64,000 nt of DNA from Mugil cephalus (GCF_022458985.1 NC_061782.1:16165172-16229171); one strand, 5' to 3'; counted from the first letter of the stretch, positions 14,700-26,847 are shown. The notes: generated from the letters alone by a model not told the origin. Made by a program: numbers and translations.

Positions 14700-17600
14700 A
14701 CCTTTTCATCTGCAGTTTGTTATACACCCTGACAACTTGTGACTTCAGATTGTGCTAATGTACAATTATAATCCAATGTATTATTTTTTATGCTCAACAT
14801 TAGCAAGATTGCGGCAATCATGTTGGTGATGTAAAGGCAGAGCGCACGCACACATTGAGCCATTAAAGCTGTCGCGGCTGCATCAAAATCACAATTCACG
14901 CAGCAACGGAAGAAATTATTTCCTTGGGTAAATGATGGAACATTGGCACGATCCCGTAAATCATCAAAAATGTCAATAATCTTCAAACGAGCGGAGAAGA
15001 CAGTGATTTCATTACGACTGAAAACTGAATGATGATGCTCGCAGGAGAAGGCATTCGGCAAAATGAATTACGTGACAAAATGACAAACATTTCTTGGAAA
15101 CTAAGGCTCTATCTGTAATTTCCGTCGCAATAAAAAAAAAAGACAACTTTACAAGAAGAGATGACTGTAAATGCAGCGTTAATTATAATAAGAAAGTAAT
15201 TTATCTCGGTGCATACAACGGCGAGAGGCAACGGAAGCAAACAGCCCCCACACCACCAACTACCTCACCCTCTCGTAACGAGAACAAGAGAATTATAGGG
15301 AAAGAAAATTATGCCTAGAAGGTGCGGGCGGCAAAACAATATTGAACGCAGTTTATCATGAATTACAGCCCCTCATATCAGGATATCATTAAATCCTCCC
15401 CTGGAGTCAAACAGAAGTCACGCCGCGATAGAAGTGTGAATGACTGTTGAAAATTGCACTGCGAGGTTAATATCCACACCTGCTTATCAACGTGCCGCCG
15501 TCCGTTATCAACAACGTCCGTCGCTTCTCCTTTTTTAGTGCGCCGCCCGCGGCACTTAAACCTTTCTCTGTATCAACTTTTCTCTCTAAATAAACTTTCC
15601 TGGCGGTATCAGTCTGTGAACCTTAAATAAAGTAAATGCACCGTGCATAATTGCTTTAACTCGGCAAACATTTCCGCTAGCCACCTCTCACATAGGCCGC
15701 TCTAGAATAAATAGCGGAGTGATTCCCATGACTTGCTCTCTGGGACTCCGGGTGTTTTGAGATTCCTGCGGTGCGCACGTTCGGGTTCAACCATGTCTCA
15801 TAGCCTTAAAATATTACTCACCACGAACTGCAAACAATAAGCCCGACCAGCGCCGATGAAGTTCCCACGGACAATCTGACAAGAGAATGAGAGAGAAAAG
15901 TATTTTTAGGCTTTGCGGTGACGAGAATATGTGCAAGATGAATCCCTCCGTGAGGCTGAGGAATCTTTGGTAGATTTCAGCCAGCAGGAAATAAAACTAA
16001 CAAACAAACAAAAAAACACATTTTACATTATATATCATAAAGATTGTCAATACAAATGTTTCCACCTAGCCTAGCAGTGGTCCATTGCACATCATTTTGT
16101 TTTGACAAATTAAACTCCGGTGATTGTCATCAGAGTGGATCCTTTAATTAAAATGACAATTCTCCCGGAGTCCGTCGCTACGCTTGGGTAACAGGCTGCA
16201 TGAATTACAATTTCAAAGCACTCAAAGAGCAACAGACAGATAAAATGCCAAAATGCGCATTACTTTACTTTCCTAAAAAGAATAATGACGCAGCAGAAAT
16301 CATATAAATGTATCCATCGCTGACCTGACGTCATCTTATAAACGTGACATAACAAATTAAACAAGCCTGACTGAGTGGATGTTTTCAAATTACTAACTCC
16401 TCATGAGTGTAAATTATAGATGGTTACGAGCTATAAACACTCGGCTACACTCGCTAATCTTGGCGTGCGTACACACAGATCCACTGTCGCTGTCTGCTGA
16501 GACAATGATTCATTTCCCTCCCCACAGGCCACGGACTATCACGATTTATGCTCGTGACACCGCAGCTTGTAAAACTATCTTTTATAAGCTGCTTCTGGCA
16601 AGGGTTCCCACAACTTCCACACAGCCGCCCAGTCAGTGTTCTTCATTTTATTCCAATTCTCCCCACCTACAACTCAATAAGCGCCCTTTAAAGCGGCCGG
16701 TCAAAGGGGCTGGCGAACATAAAGGCGGTTAAAGAGCAACGAGGTCCGACTGCGCATCAGACAAGCGAAAGAGTGCCGAGGCAGAAACGCAGCGAGTCAG
16801 ACGGAGGCATCGAGACCACACTAACAAGTTTACATCGGAGGTCGTGATGAATAGAGTGTTTTTAATTGAATGTTGGGTCATTCATTATGGATTGAGCGTA
16901 ATGCATCATGCACGCTGGGGCATATAATACTTCCTCCCTCTTGAATTGATACGGATGCAAGGTAATCAAATTAGATTCTGTGGGATGTAAGCAGCAGGAG
17001 GATCCTGTTTAATTTGCCTTCATGATCTCTGTTTCCTCTACTTCCCGTTGCTCACCAGCGCATCTGCAATGAAAGTGTCAACCCGTGCTTTCCGAACGTG
17101 ATTGATGCATTTAAAGTTAATACTCACGGTTGTTTAATTGTGCAGAAAAAAATGGCAGATTTTATTGTGAGGGATAATTTTATCAATCATATCGGTAAAA
17201 AAAACTAAACAAATGATATTTTCTCCGGGCTAAGGCTGAACTGATCAGAGGCTAGTGTGGATACCTGGAGGAAAACCCCAGAGGAAAGAGGACCCCAGTG
17301 AAATGTAAAAGAGCCACCGTCCATGGATAATAGGATTCATAAAATAAAGTATTTCATGTGTATCTGCAAATAGAAATCCGTTCTTTGGGACGATAAAGCG
17401 AATAAAGTCTGAAATCATTTATGCATCAGTTTAATCTAATCTAAGATAATTATATTACCCATCACTTTGTTTACACATCAGGGAATTACCGTTGAATTAT
17501 ATATCAAATTCACTTAACAGGTGCATATTTCTCTGTAGCTGTTGAAATGATAAAATATACACAACACTGACCCCAGCACATGAAATCAAAATGGTTCACA

Positions 17601-18390
17601 TACATAAAACTGCCAATATAAAGTCGCTTTTACGACTATAAAGAAAATAAATGTTACGAGTTGTTGTGTAATAGTTTTATTCACGATAAATTAAATTAAA
17701 TACTGAGTCTGCAAACAAGTTCGATTGCTCGTCATTATTAAAAGTAAAGACTCGCTGAACACGCCGAAAGAACCGCCACCGTCTTCAGCCATGATTTCTG
17801 TATTTTGCGGGGAACCCCCACTGACAAATAATGCTCCGGAAAATATCCTAATCCGGGCACCATAATTCTTTCTTCGCCACCGTGCTCTGTCTGTATTAAC
17901 TTGCACACGGCCCTTGTGCCACCACCAACACATAAAGTAAACACCAACTACGAGCGTTCTATTATTGTACTTTATCTGTCCTCACCAGACAGCTGTCGTG
18001 GACACTATTTCACCTCTCAGCGTGCTGTCAGCTACGAAACAAGATGTACAGTGACGTCCCTGCCGCAAAGGTGTCAACACAGTCGGCCGTAAAACTCTCA
18101 GACAACGAGGCAAACTTATGGATTAGTGCCGTGGAGTCACAGTGTCTGTTTATTCGAAGTGAACACATGACCCGACAAGATTTTACAGATAACGCGGAAT
18201 ACATTTCTGAGATTACTATTTGCAGAAAGGATGATTTGCGGGGGCGTCAGCTTAACAATGTTTGTCAAATAGCCCTCTGACTATTTGCACATGAGGTCTA
18301 GTTTCCCAGCCAAGACAATATATTCATTTCAATGATTAAAGGGCAATTTGTGCAAAGGTAAAGCAGACTAAACTGGTTCTTATGTGATTA
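14700..18390. other. Gene-free region downstream of adra2a
   Basis: No gene is supported. Several stretches look like candidate conserved regulatory DNA by composition, with homeodomain-type TAAT cores and sparse simple repeats: around 15350-15480, 16130-16210 and 16850-17030. Conservation cannot be judged from one sequence. The segment 15872-16209 is duplicated at 19518-19878. Confidence 0.5.
15872..16209 (+). repeat. Donor-like copy of a ~340-bp duplicated segment
   Basis: Aligns with about 90% identity, in the same orientation, to 19518-19878. Similarity begins at CAATC(T/C)GACAAGAGAATG and ends shortly after CCGTCGCTACGCTTG(G/A)GTAACAGG. This copy has no transposon ends and lacks the 27-bp internal duplication of the other copy, so it is the likelier original. 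Confidence 0.85.
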
Positions 18391-18394
18391 CTCT

Positions 18395-18620
18395 AGATCA
18401 GAGGTCTTCAACAGGGAGTCTGCGAATGTACCGCAGAGGGTCAGGACATTTTAGGTTGATGAGACAATTTTTCACTTTTCTCTTCTACTCTGTATTGTAA
18501 GAGCTGCTCTGACAGTCACAATGCTGCATGTTAGGTGCTGGCACTGTCAGAGAGATTATTAATTATTAATTATATGAGGGTTGCAGGGTTGCGTCAGCCA
18601 CTTTATGTATATCGTATATT
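18395..18620. mobile_element. Decayed DNA-transposon fragment (hAT-like start)
   Basis: The segment opens with AGAGGTCTTCAACAGGGAGT, resembling the terminal wording of non-autonomous hAT elements in fish. It is followed by non-coding sequence with a TTAATTATTAATTAT run. The opposite terminus was not found, so this is at best a fragment. Confidence 0.3.
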
Positions 18621-18775
18621 GTCATGCGCTACGTCATGTTTCTCCCTAGTCTGCGCGTTTTGTTTACATGTTTTGTTTAGTTGTTGCACCGTAGGTCTTT
18701 GAGGAAAGTGATTTCGATCCTGTATTGTGTTGCACATGTCAGAATTGACAGTAAAGTTGACTTGACTTGACTAAA
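18621..18775 (+). mobile_element. 3' tail of a non-LTR retroelement
   Basis: Ends GAATTGACAGTAAAG followed by TTGACTTGACTTGACT, the characteristic short-repeat tail seen at the 3' end of fish LINE/SINE copies. No coding remnant is seen upstream. Confidence 0.5.
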
Positions 18776-19321
18776 ATCACAAACACAAGGACATGCTGCA
18801 ATCAAAAAAAGAAATGAAAAAGCTAACAACTTTTATTTCACCCACAAATCCTTGTGAAATAGTTTTTACAGGATATTTCCTGCTAAGCCAACTGCCGGGG
18901 CCTGTATATTATCATGCCAGGTTTTTGGACATTGCTATGAGCCAAAATGGATCACTGTACGACGCGACCGAAAACCTGCCCAAGCACAAGAGGAAAAAAA
19001 GTAACAAGTATGTTTATGCATGGCAGCGACCATCACTCTGTTTGTTTCCACATTGTTTAAAACAAAAACATCAATTTGAACAGCTTGTGTGCTTGTTTAT
19101 CATGGAAGTGACAGATAATGTTGACATTGGCACTGGTTCAGCAGACTGGGTAAGTTTATAAAGGAAGCGGCACGACAGCCCTATTAACTGTGCCATTAAA
19201 ATAAAAACATGAACGTATGATCCTGAATTATTGAATGCACCACAGCAAACTACGTTTACACATGAAACTAAGCCCAGTTTAAAATCAATCACCTTTTCAT
19301 ACAATATATATTGCAAGGGGT

Positions 19322-20008
19322 CAGGGTTTCTGTAGATTTAAACATGTGACATTTAAGACTTTTTAAGACCATTATGTGTTAAATTAGGAAAATCAGAGAC
19401 CTGGAATTACATTCAAAATAACAAAATTTATTGTCATTCAACTATCAACTCAGGACATCTCCGGCGTGGGCTCGATTAATGAAGAACAGAAATATAATAG
19501 GCCGAGGCCAAGGGGGTCAATCCGACAAGAGAATGAGAGAGAAAAGTATTTTTAGGCTTTGTGGTGATGAGAATTTGTGCAAGATAAATCTACTTCCGTG
19601 AGGCTGAGTAATCTTTGGTAGATGTCAGCCAGCAGGAAAAAACAAACAAACGAACAAAAAAAACACGTTTTACATCATAAATCATAAAGATTTGTCAATA
19701 CAAATATTTCTACCTAGCACTGGTCCATTGCGCATCATTTTGTTTTGACATATTAAACTCCGGTGATTCCGGTGACATATTAAACTCCGGTGATTGTCAT
19801 CAGAGTGGATCCTTTAATTAAAATGACAATTCTCTCGGAGTCCGTCGCTACGCTTGAGTAACAGGATGCATAAATGACAAAACAGGATTTAAGATTTGAC
19901 TAAATGTAATTTAAGACCTACAATGCAAAATATGCTCATATTCAAGATTTTTAAGGCCTTAAATTGGGATTATCAAATTAAGCCTTTTTAAGACTCTAGG
20001 AAACCCTG
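19322..20008. mobile_element. Non-autonomous TIR element carrying captured DNA
   Basis: The left end CAGGGTTTCTGTAGA and the inverted right end (reverse complement CAGGGTTTCCTAGAG) share nine terminal bases exactly. Subterminal TTTAAGACTTTTTAAGACC-like motifs occur at both ends. CAGGG termini suggest the hAT superfamily (inference). There is no transposase frame. The middle (19518-19878) is a copy of local sequence at 15872-16209. The flanking 8-mers CAAGGGGT and CTGGTTCA do not match, so a target-site duplication is not demonstrable, through age or a different boundary. Confidence 0.65.
19747..19795 (+). repeat. 27-bp tandem duplication inside captured segment
   Basis: GACATATTAAACTCCGGTGATT occurs at 19747-19768 and again at 19774-19795, separated by CCGGT. 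The other copy of the segment, near 16106, has this motif only once, so the duplication arose after copying. Confidence 0.9.
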
Positions 20009-20330
20009 CTGGTTCATTCTTCTCAGTTTTGGGCTCCTTGGCCTGAAAAAAGACTCCTGGTCTATGTAGTCTAAACTTTTTGTTTTTGAACAAACAAATT
20101 TAAGTTAAGGGTTTAGTCTCACCTTTAATCACACATTAGTGTTTTTTTAGTTTTAAATATGTATCACTATTAGAAACACTAACCATATAAGGAGTACGAC
20201 CACACTATTGGATGGGATGTGTAAACAGCTTCCTCTACCGGCGACCAGAGCGCCACCTGTGGTTATTTAACAGGTGAATTGTAATGATTTTTTTCCCTTT
20301 TCTTAAGCTTTACGAATTTTATAAACCCTC
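20009..20330. other. Intergenic DNA, no gene seen
   Basis: Flanks the transposon on the right. Nothing recognisable except ordinary AT-rich sequence. Confidence 0.5.
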
Positions 20331-20339
20331 TTTTAGTAT

Positions 20340-20700
20340 TTTCGTCGCCCTGTAAGGATATGTGGTATTAAAATATATTATTCGGTCCGTTTGTTTTGGA
20401 TATCACCCGAGCTCCATGATTAGCTTGTTGCTACAAACAAGCGGCATCGAGCTAGGAGGTGGCAGTTTGTCAGGTAAGATGTACTCGGTACTTGAATTAA
20501 CTTTAATTTCTTACCGGTGCCGTAGTATAGTTCAGTATTCCGTAAGGACCTTTATCCCACTTGAACTCAATACACCCCTCAACCCTGAGTCAGAGATTCA
20601 AGTACAGCTAGCTCTGAAGTAAACAATGGCGGCCGGAAATGAAACGTCTCATTTGATGATCCGCGATTGGACGCGAGGAACAGATTCGGCGTGATATACT
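20340..20700. promoter_or_regulatory. Orphan housekeeping-type promoter candidate
   Basis: CAATGGCGGC (YY1-type, 20624-20633) runs directly into CCGGAAAT (ETS-type, 20633-20640), with an inverted CCAAT box (ATTGG, 20666-20670). Read on the - strand the order is CCAAT, ETS, YY1 CCGCCATTG, as in TATA-less promoters, and a consensus donor ACCG|GTAAGA follows near 20515. On the + strand there is a donor TTTGTCAG|GTAAGA near 20474. No protein-coding gene is recognised on either side, so a non-coding RNA or a lost or retroposed gene is possible. Confidence 0.35.
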
Positions 20701-22890
20701 GATAGTATGAAATCAAATGTAGTACGGTATATATGTTGTGTCAAATCTAGGTCTTGATTCTACGGCCATGTGGGGAAAAATATATATATATTTTTTTTCT
20801 CATCATGCAAAAAATGTTGAAGAGTCGAGAAAAAACTCGACCGCTATTACAGGTGCCGCGAATGAGGCCACCTCTTCTAAGCCTGTCCTAATAGTGATAA
20901 CTACACTGTGTTTGTGAGCTAAAAGAGAATGTTACAATTACAAAAACTAAAGTATCATTTACAGACGGTGGCTGATTTATATGTGCGGTGTAATATATTT
21001 TGAGGTATTTATTTATCTTTTGCCTATCTTGTCTTGCCCAGTCCAATATATATGGTGTTTGGGAGTCTCTGTGAGGTGTTGGTGATGGCTCTCCTTGATG
21101 GCAGGATGGACTTGACACTTGTGGGTATGTCTACAATAGAAGTTGAGGAACATTACACTGATTTTTTGTTCTACCTTTATTACTGCTCTTGCTCTATGAG
21201 TTGTCCAGCACATGGCTGGCTACAAGGGTGTAGAGAGGAGCTTGTATCTTAAATCCTGAGTATAAGAAAGAAGTAGACTGTGTGTGACTGGCCTAATATT
21301 CTTCACTTATCAATGATCGATTTTCTCATACTTTTGAGATTTTATATTGTTATTGCTTTCTCTGCCTGCCCGATGTAAACCAGGATGAGTCTTTCTTCTG
21401 CCTGGTTAGATAATTCTCCTGATAATGGCAGATAAACCATTTTTTCTGGTTGAATTTAATTGGTAAAGGAGGACTTTCTTTCTTAGTGTCGTCATTTCTT
21501 TTGGGCGCTCTTTCAAGGTGCAAAGTAAGTTTTTGATGTTGTCATTATTTGACAACTACATGTCATTCATCAGATTCTATGTTGAATTTTACATATAGCT
21601 TTTGGTGTAAGTAATGTGGCACGCATGTCAAATTGATATTAATGTAGCGGTAGTGATATCTATTCTATGATAATATACCACACGTACCATACATATTGTA
21701 TCTCTGAGCAATGCATTCATTGTGGTATGTTTTCCATCTGGTGAGAGCATTCTTCTAATGAGACCAGGGATGTGGGGGTCGATCACAACATTCATAACGC
21801 TTAACAAAATTACTGCCCATATTGCCTCCGCCATAAATTGTGACTAGGCTACATGAAAATCCACTTATACGACAACTTAAACTAACAACCTATAGTATTA
21901 TTTGAGATATTGCATTTGGAAATGTATCTTCTATTTTTTCTCCTATCTTCTATAATGTTTTATGTTTCCATAAATGTTTATTTAGCTGTTATTGGCTATA
22001 AATGAATGCATTGTGATGTCAACCTTATTGACGTTTTATCATATGTATGTCGTAACATATTGAACTGTGTGGGACGTAATACGTCAACTGTGTTAGTTAT
22101 TACAATGCATAAGCATTATTTTTCAAACAAATCTAGTCATCTTGTAATTCCGGTTTCTTACAAATGTCTGGTACTTCCTTGAATATTGGTCCATTTTGAC
22201 ATGATTATTGAACCTCCAAATATCGTGATTTTAAAAAAATAAATAAACAAAAAAATGAATTTTTGGGATGTAGTTAGTGGTTTATCTCAGATTTGAAATT
22301 ATCTAGTAAACTGTATGTTGCCTGCCAGGAAGGAGAACACATCCCAGAATAATAAGCCCCCTCAATTTTAGAAGTAATTTAATTTTGCAAGAATAATCAG
22401 TCACACTAATCTCCATGGTTGCAAACATAATTCAATTCCCCAGCCTCAAATTTGGACTTGGCTGTTCAAAAAATAATAAGCTAGGGCATTAGTCACAATA
22501 ATAGCACTACTTGCCAGTTCAAGTAATTGTGACAAATAAATGCACTTTTTACCTTGTTTTCAGTCACCCTGGAAATTGTCCGTACAAAACGGAAAGCAAT
22601 CATTTAATCACAGATGGTGAAGGAGTCTGAGACACAGAAGGTGTCTTGATATAGACCGATATAGGTTGCTTCTCACACAGACACATGTACGACATGGGCA
22701 ATAAGTGGAGTAACAAACGCAGTCTCAAGAGAAAACATAACTACTTTTGTAGTGACAACACATGTAAGCATTATTAAACAGTTACTCTCTGGCAGATGAT
22801 TCAGGACATTAAAGGCAAAAACAAACAGATTAAGAAACAGTCTCTACGCAAGAGCCGTTATTGCACTAATCACTGTTTGTCTGGCCAGTT
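20701..22890. other. Intergenic DNA left of bnip3
   Basis: AT-rich, with no gene supported. Short open frames are unrecognised and lack splice or homology support. Confidence 0.5.
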
Positions 22891-22899
22891 TACACTGGC

Positions 22900-23070
22900 T
22901 GCTGTTTGAATGTTGAGTTGTGCATGATAGTCCGTCTTATTTATTTTTTTGCACTGCACTATTTTATGCCTTTTGTGCCTTCTTTTATACTTTTATTCTT
23001 GTGTGGAGGACAACACCTTGTAATGCCATTGTACTTGTTGCAATGACAATGAAGACATTCTATTCTGTTT
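22900..23070 (+). mobile_element. Truncated LINE 3' end (L2-like tail)
   Basis: Ends GCAATGACAATGAAGACATTCTATTCTG, preceded by a TTTGCACTGCACTATTTTATGCC stretch: the wording of fish L2-type LINE 3' ends with an ATTCT-repeat tail. No reverse-transcriptase coding remains. Family assignment is by memory of such tails. Confidence 0.45.
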
Positions 23071-23422
23071 CAGTAAGGCAAATAAGGTTAAGGTGATGCC
23101 CAGTTATTTACAGTCCAAGTAGTGGATGCTTGGATTATGGTCATGCCTGTATCTCTGTAGGCTGTATGCCTATGAGGGCAACGAGGCTTTCGCTGGGGTG
23201 GATGCTTGTGCCCCCTGTGTGTGCATTTGAAGTTGCATCGAAAATTAAACGTTTAATTCAAATAATTGCACACAAGGCTTGCACGCTGTTCTTTTCGTTA
23301 TCTGCTCTCTGCACTGAAGAGACAGATGATGTGAGCTATGACTGCCATCTGCAGACAGTTATGGGAAACTAATATAATAAACAAGGTTGAACCAACATGT
23401 AAATTACGCACATATAAGCACA

Positions 23423-23433
23423 ACGTGTACGTG
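23423..23433 (+). promoter_or_regulatory. bnip3: Tandem hypoxia-response cores upstream of bnip3
   Basis: Two ACGTG cores (23423-23427 and 23429-23433) one base apart, about 290 bp before the bnip3 ATG. BNIP3 is an established HIF-1 target in mammals. A CCAAT box lies at 23583-23587. Function here is inferred. Confidence 0.45.
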
Positions 23434-23712
23434 TTTTAGTTTGTAAAAATAACATTTTAACTAAAATAAGACTTGTCAATCAAGTTTACTGAGGCGGCCA
23501 CGATGATCCTGTGTGCGAGCATGCGCGCTCTGTTTTGTGGGCCACGCTCAGTGTGCGTGCTGTGCGTGCCCTCCATTCTGGGCCAATCACATTTAAGATA
23601 AACACAATATTGCGTCATTGTTATTGTGGTACTTGGTTCTCCCATCGCTTACAGACATTTCACCACCATTTCGCCTACATTTCGGCCCCTGAAGCTGCGG
23701 ACACGCTAAATC

Positions 23713-26700
23713 ATGTCGCTCCAGAAGGACACGTCATCGGACGAGAGCTTGCAAGGTAACGTTACAGTATGAACGGCAAAGTGGCTTGTAGCCCGGTGAT
23801 GTTGACGCTAGCGTTAGCCGAAAACGGGCGCAAACTAACGTTAAATCACGTAACCTAGTAACGCGATGATAACAGTGTATTGAACGCAGTCGTTACATCT
23901 AAGCTTGACGTTATAACAGCCATTAATCTGTAAGATGTGTGTTCGCAAGTACAAGGGCACCGACCCCTGTCCTGGTTATTCAACGAGGCTTATTTGCAGT
24001 GTTGCAAAATCAAAATGCCTTCGAGTCAAGGACTGTTTCTACCTGTTTACATTTACCATGCGCCTAGCATCTACTAGCATCCATGGCGGTCGTAGGCCAG
24101 AGGTGCCGTATTAAGATACCTGTCAGGCTTCACATGTAAGGATTATGTGTTTGACTTAAGGGTCCTGGGTTGAGCTGCATTTCAGTGGCAATGGTTCTCA
24201 AAGCACCAGTCACCACGGGAGCCAGGAGCAAATCCCCACGTCCAGTCAGGAGTGCGACGTGGAGAAAATGCTGCTTGAAGCTCAGAACGAGTCGGGCAGG
24301 AACAGCTCCAGAGGAAGCTCTCAGTGCAACAGGTCTGTGGGAAAATAGGAAGAGCAGCGTGCGTTTTCCTCCTTTGGTTGTGTAACGCAGATTGATCAAG
24401 AATGGGTGTTATGCCTCAAGTGAGCAAAGTTTTTTTTGTTGTGAGCAAGTTTTCTTTGTTGCGTCCTCTTTACAGCCCACTGAGAGCACAGACCCCCCTT
24501 CTTCTGTGGAGAGGATCAGAGGGAAACAGCTCTCAGGTACATTTACTACTGAAAACACTGGCCTGTATCGTCTTTCTTGTCATTTTTATTACCTAAACAG
24601 AGTAGGTGAGAGCGATCAGAGCAAATATTTCGACATGTTATAGCAGGCCTGGCACAGGCGTATTAATGATGGCTGCATTCCAACTAGTTCACTGACATGA
24701 GGTACTGTGACATTTAATAACACTGAGTCATCATTCATCACATCTGTTCCACCCTTGTTGTTTGTTATATGACAGGTCACCATGTCGGTCATAAAAGTCA
24801 GACCCAAGATTTACTTTCTTGTCAATTATGTCGCACATTAAAGGAGTTTGCGCTGGCATTCAATTTATAACAATAGTAGTAAATCTAGGAAGAGAAAATA
24901 GAAGAGCGCTTAAGCAAATAGTGCAAATCAGGGAGCAGCGCATACCTGCGTCGCTGTTTGTGTACTAATTTGGTAACATTCTCAGTATGAAGTATAAGAA
25001 AATGTACGAGGACAACAGTCCAGAAAAATGTACATCCATTTATCACACACATTTATCTTTTGTTTATGTGTTTTATAGCGTAAATGTTGCTGTACATGTA
25101 CATGTTCTGACTGCACTTGATTGAAGAAAATTTGTGTTTTTAGTCTGATGAAGACTTCCAAGAGAGACGAAGGGAAGTAGAGAACCTGATGAAGAAAAAT
25201 GCCGACTGGATCTGGGACTGGTCAAGTCGACCCGAGAACAATCCACCAAAGTATGTGGGCAGGACTAATTCAGTAACTCGGTTTCTGGGGAGTCATCTTC
25301 CTGAACATAATTATCTTATTATCATTTAAGATACAAAAAATATGCAGTTACATATCGTATAAGGCAAACTGCTGGGATTAGGAACCGTATTGATTTGAAG
25401 GCACTTCCAGCAGTGAAAGTGTGATAAAGGTTAAAGGAATAAAAAAATTATCCACTTATGTTGATCTGTGTGAGCTGAAATCTACAAATGGAATTTGTAA
25501 TTGTAATTGGTAGAATTTTGGATGGATTCTGTGTGAGCAAAGGTGTCAGTATGACATTTAACTGGCTCTCATTGGTTTTTAATGTATTCAAAACAATGAA
25601 AAATTCATGCGCTTCTCCGTAGGGAGTTCCTGCTGAAGTACCCTAAGCGCTCGACCTCTCTCAGCATCAGGAACACCAGCGTCATGAAGAAGGGAGGTGT
25701 TCTCTCCGCTGACTTTCTGAAGATTTTCCTCCCCTCATTAATCATTTCTCACATACTTGCTGTGGGCTTAGGGTAAGCAGCATCATTTAATCTCCAGATA
25801 TTGTGGTTTGAAAACTAAGAACACGTAATGGAAACCTATGGATGTAATTACAACGGGATTTTAAAGAACAGTTTAAAGCCCCAGTGTACAGTACACAGTT
25901 TATGTGTTCTTACGAAATATTTGCTCATTTCACATAGAGATGACAAATATGTTGTGTAAATAATCATACGTGACGATATAGACCTGTTTAGACTAGTTTA
26001 GAAACGCTGATTCTGGTAGACTTTTAATCGCACTGGCGTGAATAATTTAGAGGCTGTCTCCTGGTTGTTCAAGACTGATTGATTCCAGTCTCAGGTTTAG
26101 ACATTTTAAAATTGCAATCTGACATTAATGAACTTTAGAATAGAATAGAAAACCCTTCATTTCTCCCTCAGTGGGGAAATTGCAGTTTGCAACAGCATAG
26201 TGCAGAAAAGTAACAAGAATAAAGAGTGGACTGTGTAAACAGATAAATAATAAGATTAAAAAAGCAGAATGAAGCTTTTTTTGTAGTGACTTGCAACAGA
26301 AGGTAATTGGATTGTAACACAAAGTATTGCATGACAAACCGAAAGTGTTGAATTGCAAAACGGATAGCTACTGCAGAATATTGCACAGTAACAGATAGCT
26401 ACTGCCGAATATTGCACAGTTATTCGAGGGTATGTACGAAGCTTGTAACATGTAAGTAGAAAAATATGTCAACAAAGCAGTTTGGAAAAAAAACAAACAC
26501 TGATTTGAGTCTAGATTTAATGAGCAAAGGATAAAGATAAATTATGTTTTGAGCTTTGTTCCTAATCATGAGATTATAGAAGCGGTTCCGTTTGGTTTTG
26601 TGTGCCCTGGAAAGAATTTGCTCCTTTGGGAGGATCTGTTCGGAGCTAGCGACTTTAAAAGTATTATGGCACATAATGTTTTTCCTAATAAGAAAAAGGC

Positions 26701-26847
26701 ACGGTGTGAATTAGTGGCGCCGTGTCTCAGAGCTTTTGCTTATTGTTAGAAAACCTTAACATTTTCAACGTGACCTCACGATACACTCTCTTCTCTCCTT
26801 GTAGCATATACATTGGGAAGCGCCTGACGTCCCACAACACCTACTAA
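23713..26847 (+). CDS. bnip3: BNIP3 mitophagy receptor / BH3-like protein
   Basis: Outer mitochondrial membrane protein, induced by hypoxia, that recruits LC3 for mitophagy and binds BCL2-family proteins. Exons: 23713-23755, 24161-24332, 24476-24536, 25144-25250, 25623-25772 and 26805-26847, all GT..AG and in frame, giving 191 aa (human about 194). The LC3-interacting motif is W17-V-E-L20. A serine-rich stretch follows, then the conserved block [14 protein letters not shown] and [13 protein letters not shown]. The tail-anchor transmembrane helix is about 162-182, with the dimer residues S170, H171, A174, G178 and G182 all present. The C-terminus is KRLTSHNTY. The gene is convergent with ppp2r2d, as neighbours of human 10q26.3. 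Confidence 0.96.
26140..26430 (-). mobile_element. LINE 3'-UTR fragment in bnip3 intron 5
   Basis: Begins with TAGAATAGAATAGAA (an ATTCT-repeat tail on the - strand), followed by a 'CTCAGTGGGGAAATTGCAG' motif and ATTGCACAGT repeats, typical of fish LINE 3' ends inserted in reverse. It includes a 31-bp tandem repeat starting at 26363 and 26394. Confidence 0.55.

Noticed and set aside
18793-19161. 122-codon frame between repeat fragments
   Set aside because: No recognisable domain. It lies between transposon pieces and ends at an arbitrary stop; treated as chance or repeat-derived.
19314-20016. 8-bp target-site duplication around the TIR element
   Set aside because: Flanking CAAGGGGT and CTGGTTCA do not match, so the hAT assignment rests only on the terminal sequences.
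20626-20695. Small MAAGNETSHL... frame at the orphan promoter
   Set aside because: About 22 codons, with its ATG embedded in the YY1 motif, no downstream donor and no known match. Not supportable as a gene.
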